A program made the translations under genes and the position numbers. A DNA stretch of 9,335 nt, taken from contig CAMLNH010000083.1 in NCBI GenBank assembly GCA_946481355.1, forward strand, positions 1-9,335, given 5' to 3'. Below, piece by piece: positions 1 to 8,058 of this stretch; the stretch's first letter is position 1, and each line of letters begins with the position of its first letter. The notes beneath the pieces are model-generated. The model searched no databases and was not told where the DNA came from. It was given only the letters and a program-made list of their open reading frames with translations. Source of the stretch: an uncultured Curvibacter sp. GTDB lineage: Bacteria > Pseudomonadota > Gammaproteobacteria > Burkholderiales > Burkholderiaceae.

Positions 1-2549
<2,549 letters not shown>

Positions 2550-2556
2550 AGCGGTC

Positions 2557-2573
2557 GCTGCGCTTTACGCAGC
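2557..2573 (+). terminator. Small hairpin 8 bases after the metH stop, possible weak terminator
   Basis: GCTGCG (2557-2562) and CGCAGC (2568-2573) form a perfect 6-bp stem with a 5-base CTTTA loop, followed by TTTACAC rather than a long T-run. Position just past the metH stop suits a transcription end or an mRNA 3'-end stabiliser. The short stem and poor T-tract make intrinsic termination uncertain. Confidence 0.3.
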
Positions 2574-2644
2574 TTTACACCCGGGATGCCTGCGCGCCGT
2601 AGGGCGCTGTCTACGATGTCTTACAGGGTTGCGTTGAAGACAGA

Positions 2645-2661
2645 CGGTGGCGTCGCCACCG
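2645..2661. repeat. Perfect inverted repeat in the leader of the glycine-zipper gene
   Basis: CGGTGGCG and CGCCACCG flank a single T, so the arms are 8 bases and perfectly complementary; as RNA the loop would open to at least 3 bases. No T-run follows, so it is not a standard terminator. It lies 30 bases upstream of the start codon at 2692 and ends about 20 bases before the GAGGT ribosome site. It could be an mRNA 5' structure or a dyad operator. The rest of the 2550-2691 gap shows no promoter I would defend. Confidence 0.4.
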
Positions 2662-2691
2662 GTCTTCCCTGCCAGAGAGTGAGGTATCCAG

Positions 2692-3366
2692 ATGAGTGAA
2701 GTGACGAGCAGCGGCGCCGTGGTCGCCGGAACCAAGGGTTTGTGGGTGGCCGTGGGCGTGCTCGGGGCGGCCGTGCTGGGGCTGGGCGGTGCGCTCGTCT
2801 ACACACAGCGCACGCCTGTGCCCGAGGTCAGCATCGCGCCGCCTGTCGCAGTCCCGGCCGCGACCGTGGTGGCAACCACCGTCGAAGCCAGGCCTGTGGC
2901 GGTGGCTCCGGTCGCCAAGCCCCGGCCGGCGGCCGTCAAGAAAGCACCTGCAGCCGCAGCTTCACCAGCCGTCACCACCCCGACGCCAGCTCCCGAGCCC
3001 GTGCTCGCGGCGCCGGCGCCCGTCTGCTTCGATTGCGCGACCGTGACGGCGGTCACGCCTGTCGAGCGCGAGGTGCCCACGGGCGGCACGGGGGCCGTGG
3101 CGGGCGGTGTTCTGGGAGCCATCGTCGGCAACCAGATCGGGCGCGGTTCGGGCCGTGATGTGGCCACCGTCATCGGCGCCATCGGCGGCGGTATCGCTGG
3201 CAACCAGATCGAGAAGAAGCTGAAGCGGGTGCTGGCCTGGCAGGTGGAGTTGCGTATGGACGATGGCAGTCGCCGCAGCTTCGAGCTCGACCGGCCTCTG
3301 ACCGTGGGCGAGCGTGTGCGCTACGACGGCGCCTCGGTGCAGCCCTTGCCGGCGCATCCGGGCTGA
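2692..3366 (+). CDS. Membrane-anchored glycine-zipper (2TM, 17-kDa-antigen-like) protein
   Basis: The 224-residue protein starts at ATG 2692, preceded by GAGGT at 2681-2685 with 6-base spacing. Residues 17-37 form one hydrophobic, Gly/Ala-rich segment, probably an uncleaved N-terminal membrane anchor. Residues about 40-110 are a Pro/Ala/Val-rich linker, low in complexity, likely spanning periplasm. A CFDC motif (Cys112, Cys115) precedes the glycine zipper at 131-176. The zipper contains two GNQI copies (AIVGNQIG, GIAGNQIE), as in the Rick_17kDa_Anti / glycine zipper 2TM family that includes SlyB and related envelope proteins. A beta-rich tail of about 45 residues (WQVELRMDDGSRRSFEL) closes it, as in many family members. 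There is no lipobox, so it is not a classic lipoprotein like SlyB. An envelope-integrity role is inferred from the family; the exact function is unknown. It stands alone between metH and the MFS gene, with 142 and 111 bases around it. Confidence 0.85.
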   Translation: MSEVTSSGAVVAGTKGLWVAVGVLGAAVLGLGGALVYTQRTPVPEVSIAPPVAVPAATVVATTVEARPVAVAPVAKPRPAAVKKAPAAAASPAVTTPTPAPEPVLAAPAPVCFDCATVTAVTPVEREVPTGGTGAVAGGVLGAIVGNQIGRGSGRDVATVIGAIGGGIAGNQIEKKLKRVLAWQVELRMDDGSRRSFELDRPLTVGERVRYDGASVQPLPAHPG

Positions 3367-3412
3367 ACTGCGCCACCGTGCCGGCGCGCATGAGCGCGGA
3401 CTCGGCGACGTT

Positions 3413-3418
3413 TATGAT
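3413..3418 (+). promoter_or_regulatory. Candidate -10 element (TATGAT) for the MFS gene
   Basis: TATGAT at 3413-3418 is one mismatch from the sigma-70 -10 consensus in an otherwise GC-rich gap. No good -35 hexamer lies 16-18 bases upstream, and there is no TGn extension. A start about 7 bases downstream (near 3425) would put the hairpin at 3428-3459 at the very 5' end of the transcript. Confidence 0.25.
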
Positions 3419-3427
3419 TCAGTACAC

Positions 3428-3459
3428 CCGGTGCGATGCGGCAGCATCGCTGCCACCGG
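3428..3459 (+). other. Leader structure with two mutually exclusive hairpins upstream of the MFS gene
   Basis: An outer 5-bp stem, CCGGT (3428-3432) with ACCGG (3455-3459), encloses two alternatives. In one, GCGATGC (3433-3439) pairs with GCATCGC (3444-3450) around GGCA, leaving a 4-base bulge. In the other, GGCAGC (3440-3445) pairs with GCTGCC (3449-3454) around ATC, leaving a 7-base bulge. Both inner stems are perfect and share bases, so only one can form at a time. No T-run follows. The structure ends 18 bases before the start codon. Function is unknown; GC-rich DNA forms such pairs by chance more often than average DNA. Confidence 0.45.
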
Positions 3460-3477
3460 CACGTCCCTTCCTGATTC

Positions 3478-4710
3478 ATGACCTCCGGTTCCGCCACGCT
3501 CTCCGCTTCCACGCGCCGCTCCGTCCTGCTGCTGTCCTTTGCCACGTTTGCGAGCATGGCGGCGCAGCGCCTGTGCGACGCCATGCTCCCCGAGCTGGCG
3601 CGCGAGTTTTCGGTCGGCCTGGCGCAGGCCGCGCAGGTGATCTCGGTCTTCGCTGTGGTCTACGGCCTGTGCCAGCTGGTGTACGGCCCGCTCGGTGACC
3701 GGCTGGGCAAATTCCGCATCGTGGTCTGGGCCACACTGGGTTGCAGCGTGGGCAGCGTGCTGGCCATTTTCGCGACCAGCCTGGACTGGCTGGTGCTGGC
3801 GCGCATGCTCGTGGCCCTGGGCGCAGCCGCCATCATCCCGCTCTCGCTGGCCTGGATCGGGGATGCGGTGGACTACGAGTTGCGCCAGGAGACGCTGGCG
3901 CGCGTGGGCCTGGGTACCACGCTGGGCATCACCGGCGGCCAGCTGATCGGCGGCCTGTTCACCGACACCCTGGGCTGGCGCTGGGCCTTTGCCTTCATGA
4001 CCGTGCTCTTCGGTCTGGTCGGCCTGCTGCTGTGGCGCGATGGCCGGCGCCAGCGCGCCGAGCAGTCCCTGGCCCCGTCGCCCGTGCAGCCGCCTGGGGT
4101 CGCTATACGGCCGCCCTACGGTCGGCAAGCGTTGCAGATCCTCACCGGGCGCTGGTCGCGCATCGTGCTCATCGTGGCTCTGATCGAGGGCGCCTCTGGC
4201 TTCGGCGTACTCGCCATCTGGGCTTCGCACCTGCACCACGAGCTCGGGCTCTCTCTCTCGGCGGCCGGCGCCGTGGTGGCGCTGTTCGGTCTGGGGGGCA
4301 TGGCCTATATGGCCGTGGCGCGCTGGCTGATCCCGCGCCTCGGCGAGCATGGCCTGGCGCGCACCGGGGTGACGCTGCTGGGTCTGAGCTCGCTGGTGAT
4401 CGCCTTCACGCCCTCGTGGGGGCCCAGTGTGCCGGCCAGCCTGCTGGCAGGGTTCGGCTTCTTCATGTTCCACAACACCATGCAGACCAATGCCACGCAG
4501 ATGGCACCCGCTGCGCGTGGCACAGCGGTCTCTCTTTTTGCCTCCTTCCTCTTCATGGGGCAGTCCATCGGTGTGCTGCTCGCGGCCGCCCTGGTGGGCG
4601 TGCTCGGCTCCACTGCCGTGATCGCGCTGGGCAGCGCGGTGCTGGTGGCTGTGGGCCTGTACTTCTCGCTGGCCCTGCGCCGCCGTCACGAACTCACGCG
4701 CTGCGCATGA
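3478..4710 (+). CDS. Major facilitator superfamily (MFS) transporter, probable efflux permease
   Basis: The 410-residue inner-membrane protein has the usual MFS length and hydrophobicity for 12 helices, beginning near residue 14. Motif A lies at 70-80 (GPLGDRLGKFR) between helices 2 and 3. Residues 146-154 (GTTLGITGG) resemble the antiporter motif C (GxxxGPxxGG) of helix 5, with Ile for Pro, which leans towards drug:proton-type export. A hydrophilic loop rich in Arg, Gln and Pro, starting near residue 186, separates the two six-helix halves. ATG 3478 is the only sensible start: an in-frame TGA lies at 3472-3474, and the next Met (codon 27) would cut helix 1. No Shine-Dalgarno purine run precedes it; the bases before it are CCCTTCCTGATTC. 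Substrate cannot be told from sequence, and neighbours give no clear hint. Sugar or amino-acid export is as possible as drug efflux. Confidence 0.88.
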   Translation: MTSGSATLSASTRRSVLLLSFATFASMAAQRLCDAMLPELAREFSVGLAQAAQVISVFAVVYGLCQLVYGPLGDRLGKFRIVVWATLGCSVGSVLAIFATSLDWLVLARMLVALGAAAIIPLSLAWIGDAVDYELRQETLARVGLGTTLGITGGQLIGGLFTDTLGWRWAFAFMTVLFGLVGLLLWRDGRRQRAEQSLAPSPVQPPGVAIRPPYGRQALQILTGRWSRIVLIVALIEGASGFGVLAIWASHLHHELGLSLSAAGAVVALFGLGGMAYMAVARWLIPRLGEHGLARTGVTLLGLSSLVIAFTPSWGPSVPASLLAGFGFFMFHNTMQTNATQMAPAARGTAVSLFASFLFMGQSIGVLLAAALVGVLGSTAVIALGSAVLVAVGLYFSLALRRRHELTRCA

Positions 4711-4836
4711 GAGGCTGCCCGGCTTTGTCGGGTGTGCTTGATACACATCAACGAAAAGCCGGAACCGCGAACCATACTGAAACAGCGTACCCCGCGCCGG
4801 GCACGCGATGTCTTTCACGGAACAAAAGGAATCCTC

Positions 4837-5175
4837 ATGTCAACTTCACGCAGTACAACCGGGCTCCTGCTGGCCTTGATCATTGCCGCCGCGATGCCGG
4901 CCATGGCGCAGGACCGACCCCCGCAGCGCGACCAAGAGCGTATCTATGGCAGCCAGCTCATGACCGAGCAGGAACGCAGTGACTACCGCCAGCAGATGCG
5001 CAGCAAACAGACCGAGCAGGAGCGCGAGGCCCTGCGCCAGGAACACCACCAGCGCATGGTCGAGCGCGCGCGTGAGCGCGGCATCCAGTTGCCCGAGGAA
5101 CCGCCGCAAGGCGCCGGCCGTGGCATGGGTCCCGGTGGCGGTGGGATGGGCCCCGGGGGCGGTCGCGGCCGCTGA
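4837..5175 (+). CDS. Small secreted Gln/Glu/Arg-rich protein with glycine-rich tail, unknown function
   Basis: I chose ATG 4837 because AAGGA at 4826-4830 sits 6 bases upstream and the protein then opens with a clean signal peptide. The in-frame ATG at 4732 would add 35 uncharacteristic residues before it. Residues 1-24 are the signal peptide (hydrophobic core 9-19, cleavage after AMA). The mature protein is about 88 residues. A highly charged, helix-prone stretch runs from about 33 to 90 (YGSQLMTEQERSDYRQQMR, then EREALRQEHHQRMVERA). Near-copies of this pattern are familiar from unnamed beta- and gammaproteobacterial periplasmic proteins. A Gly/Met/Pro tail follows, with GMGPGGG twice. Heptad-like Glu/Arg spacing and His-His recall Spy/CpxP-type chaperones or metal-response proteins, but I see no clear LTxxQ motif. 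Function is unknown. The 126-base gap to the MFS gene suggests its own transcript. Confidence 0.8.
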   Translation: MSTSRSTTGLLLALIIAAAMPAMAQDRPPQRDQERIYGSQLMTEQERSDYRQQMRSKQTEQEREALRQEHHQRMVERARERGIQLPEEPPQGAGRGMGPGGGGMGPGGGRGR

Positions 5176-5182
5176 CGGCGTC

Positions 5183-6703
5183 TTAGCCGCGCGCCACGTG
5201 CCGGTACTGCAACGCCTCGGCCATGTGCTCCACGCTGATGCGAGGCGCCTGGGCCAGGTCGGCGATGGTGCGGGCCACCTTGAGCGTGCGGTGCAGGCCG
5301 CGCGCCGACCAGTCCAGGCGTGCCACCGCCGTATCGAGAAAGCGCAGGGCTGCATCGTCTGCCAGGGTGTGACGGTCGATGTCTTGCCCGTTCAGCGCGT
5401 GATTGGGCCGGCCCTGGCGGGCCAGCGCGCGTTCGCGGGCGGCGATGCAGCGCGCGCGGACGACGGCAGTGCTTTCCGCTGCGGTGGGCTGGAGCAGCTC
5501 GCCTGCAGGTAGTGCCCCCACGGGCACATGCAGGTCGATGCGGTCCAGCAGCGGGCCGGACAAGCGGGACTGGTAGCGTGCCACCTGGTCCGGTGTGCAG
5601 CGGCAGGCGCATTGGGCCGAGCCCAGATGGCCGCAGGGACAGGGGTTCATCGCTGCTACCAGCTGGAAGCGGGCCGGAAACTCGGCCCGCCGCGCTGCTC
5701 GCGCAATGGTGATGCGGCCGGTCTCCAGCGGCTCGCGCAGAGCCTCCAGCGCGACTCTGGGAAACTCCGGGAGCTCGTCCAGGTAAAGCACCCCGTGATG
5801 TGCCAGGGACACTTCGCCTGGCCGCGGTGGCGACCCCCCACCCACCAGGGCTACCGCGCTCGCGGTGTGGTGCGGGCTGCAGGTGGGGCGCCGGCCCCAG
5901 TGCTGCAGCGCGAAACGGCCCGCCAGGCTGGCCAAGGCTGCACTTTCCAGGGCTTCGTCGGTGCTCATGGGCGGCAGCAGGCCGGCCAGGCGCTCGGCCA
6001 GCATGGACTTGCCCGCGCCCGGTGGCCCGCTGAACAGCAGGCTGTGGCCGCCCGCGGCAGCGATCTCAAGGGCGCGCCGGGGCCCGGCCTGGCCCTTGAC
6101 GTCGGCCAGATCCGGGCCATCGGTCGCAAGCTCGAGCGGCAGGCTCTGCTGGCGTGACCAGCCGGCCGGCGCCGGTGTGGCTGGATCCCGGCCCGGCAGG
6201 AGCTGCTGCACCACGTCGAGCAGGTGCATCGCCCTGTAGATCGTGCTGTTGGGCACCAGCGCGGCTTCTTCCGCGCTGCCCGGCGGCAGTACGAGCGCGG
6301 TGCCGACCCCACGCAAGGCCAGCGCCATGGCCAGCGCACCACGTACCGGGCGCAGCTCACCGGAGAGGGAGAGTTCACCGGCGAACTCGTGACCTGCCAA
6401 GGCCAGGCCATCGATCTGCCCGCTCGCGGCCAGGATGCCCAGGGCGATGGGCAGATCGAAGCGCCCGGAATCCTTGGGCAGATCGGCCGGCGCCAGGTTG
6501 ACCGTGATGCGCTTGTTGTGCGGGAACTCCAGCCCCGAATTGAGGATGGCCGAACGCACGCGTTCACGGGCCTCCTTGACCTCGGTCTCGGCCAGCCCGA
6601 CCAGCGTGAAGCTGGGCAGGCCCGGGGCCAGATGGACTTCGACGTTGACCGCCGCCGCTTCCAGGCCCAGCAGGGCCCGGCTATGCACCAGGGACAGGCT
6701 CAT
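5183..6703 (-). CDS. comM: ComM/YifB-family AAA+ ATPase (Mg-chelatase-like), branch-migration helicase of natural transformation
   Basis: The 506-residue protein has full family length. The N-terminal ChlI-like domain (MSLSLVHSRALLGLEA, then NLAPADLPKDSGRFDLPIAL) is intact. The Mg-chelatase AAA+ core has Walker A GPPGAGKS at 226-233, the PHHTASAVALVGGG loop, Walker B GVLYLDE with Asp309 and Glu310, and sensor-1 Asn353. A cysteine cluster follows (Cys355, 357, 365, 367, 369), then SRLSGPLLDRIDLHV with arginine-finger candidates. The C-terminal Mg_chelatase_C domain ends at YRHVARG. In Vibrio cholerae and other Gram-negatives, ComM is a hexameric helicase that extends the joint between incoming single-stranded DNA and the chromosome. 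Start 6703 is set by GGAGGA seven bases upstream. The frame stays open further upstream to 7465, but that part runs antisense through the promoter and porin gene and is not coding. It is divergent from the nitrogen operon and convergent with the small secreted-protein gene. Its presence alone does not prove competence. Confidence 0.95.
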   Translation of the reverse strand: MSLSLVHSRALLGLEAAAVNVEVHLAPGLPSFTLVGLAETEVKEARERVRSAILNSGLEFPHNKRITVNLAPADLPKDSGRFDLPIALGILAASGQIDGLALAGHEFAGELSLSGELRPVRGALAMALALRGVGTALVLPPGSAEEAALVPNSTIYRAMHLLDVVQQLLPGRDPATPAPAGWSRQQSLPLELATDGPDLADVKGQAGPRRALEIAAAGGHSLLFSGPPGAGKSMLAERLAGLLPPMSTDEALESAALASLAGRFALQHWGRRPTCSPHHTASAVALVGGGSPPRPGEVSLAHHGVLYLDELPEFPRVALEALREPLETGRITIARAARRAEFPARFQLVAAMNPCPCGHLGSAQCACRCTPDQVARYQSRLSGPLLDRIDLHVPVGALPAGELLQPTAAESTAVVRARCIAARERALARQGRPNHALNGQDIDRHTLADDAALRFLDTAVARLDWSARGLHRTLKVARTIADLAQAPRISVEHMAEALQYRHVARG

Positions 6704-6710
6704 GCGCATT

Positions 6711-6716
6711 TCCTCC
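6711..6716 (-). promoter_or_regulatory. Ribosome binding site that fixes the comM start
   Basis: On the minus strand GGAGGA occupies 6716-6711. Two in-frame ATGs follow, at 6709 and 6703. Spacing is 1 base to the first and 7 to the second, so translation should begin at 6703 (MSLSLVHSR), which also matches the usual family N-terminus. Confidence 0.7.
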
Positions 6717-6729
6717 ACAAAACGGTGCA
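6713..6729 (+). promoter_or_regulatory. Possible second, weak NtrC half-site overlapping the comM ribosome site
   Basis: GGTGCA at 6724-6729 is a perfect NtrC half-site, but the opposite arm (6713-6717, CTCCA) is poor. It is 44 bases, about four helical turns, from the same half-site in the better dyad at 6757-6773, a plausible but not textbook spacing for cooperative dimers. A 6-base match has a real chance of coincidence. Confidence 0.2.
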
Positions 6730-6756
6730 GATCTCTTGCCTGCTCGTCCCAACTGG

Positions 6757-6773
6757 CGCACACTGATGGTGCA
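6757..6773. promoter_or_regulatory. Probable NtrC-type enhancer site
   Basis: CGCACACTGATGGTGCA contains the dyad GCAC-N7-GTGC and matches the enterobacterial NtrC pattern TGCACYANNNTGGTGCA at 11 of the 14 specified bases. Its centre (6765) lies about 118 bases upstream of the start expected from the sigma-54 promoter at 6856-6872, within the usual enhancer distance. The downstream operon (porin, glnK, amtB) is a classic NtrC target, which supports the assignment. Phosphorylated NtrC would bind under nitrogen limitation. Confidence 0.7.
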
Positions 6774-6794
6774 TTGCTGGATGTTCGTACAGTC

Positions 6795-6824
6795 ATCATA
6801 ACGTCATGGACGCGTATACGTCTA
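6795..6824 (-). promoter_or_regulatory. Candidate sigma-70 promoter for comM
   Basis: On the minus strand TAGACG (6824-6819, 4 of 6 to the -35 consensus) and TATGAT (6800-6795, 5 of 6 to the -10 consensus) are 18 bases apart. The start would be near 6788, giving a leader of about 85 bases that contains the NtrC dyad. The segment 6781-6823 is locally AT-richer than its surroundings. Confidence 0.3.
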
Positions 6825-6855
6825 CAGGCTTGTGCGGGAAAGGGCAGGCGGATCG

Positions 6856-6872
6856 CTGGCACGGTCCCTGCT
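6856..6872 (+). promoter_or_regulatory. Sigma-54 (RpoN) -24/-12 promoter of the porin-glnK-amtB operon
   Basis: CTGGCACG-GTCC-CTGCT matches the RpoN consensus YTGGCACG-N4-TTGCW at all but one position (C for the first T of TTGC). The invariant GG (6858-6859) and GC (6870-6871) are exactly 10 bases apart. Transcription should start near 6883, leaving a leader of about 28 bases that carries the GGAG ribosome site. Sigma-54 promoters need an AAA+ activator; NtrC is expected for this operon and a matching site lies upstream. Confidence 0.88.
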
Positions 6873-6910
6873 TTACAGGTTCGTCCCTTTAACCCTTGAT
6901 GGAGTAAGAC

Positions 6911-8030
<1,120 letters not shown>

Positions 8031-8058
8031 GGCTCCCACCATCAAGAGAGATACCGAC

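Noticed and set aside
3385..3398. CGCGC-ATGA-GCGCG hairpin after the glycine-zipper gene as a terminator
   Set aside because: It is a 5-bp stem with no following T-run; such pairs are common in this base composition.
4716..4734. Hairpin after the MFS stop as a terminator
   Set aside because: The core stem is only CCCG/CGGG with wobble extensions and no T-run.
3412..4818. 468-residue minus-strand open frame over the MFS gene
   Set aside because: It is rich in His, Gln, Gly and Arg with no domain pattern, typical of the antisense frame of a GC-rich gene; the plus strand encodes a clear MFS protein.
4732..4836. Upstream in-frame ATG for the small secreted protein
   Set aside because: It has no clear ribosome site and would bury the signal peptide behind 35 hydrophilic residues; ATG 4837 has AAGGA at good spacing.
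6774..6802. Plus-strand sigma-70 promoter TTGCTG-N17-CATAAC for the porin operon
   Set aside because: Only 3 of 6 and 4 of 6 consensus bases match; the sigma-54 promoter downstream is far stronger.
6796..6808. IHF site between the NtrC dyad and the sigma-54 promoter
   Set aside because: CATCATAACGTCA matches only 6 of 9 specified consensus positions; DNA bending by IHF is plausible here but not supported.
6813..6820. Palindrome CGTATACG as an operator
   Set aside because: It is only 8 bases and not extended by flanking complementarity; no known regulator is suggested.
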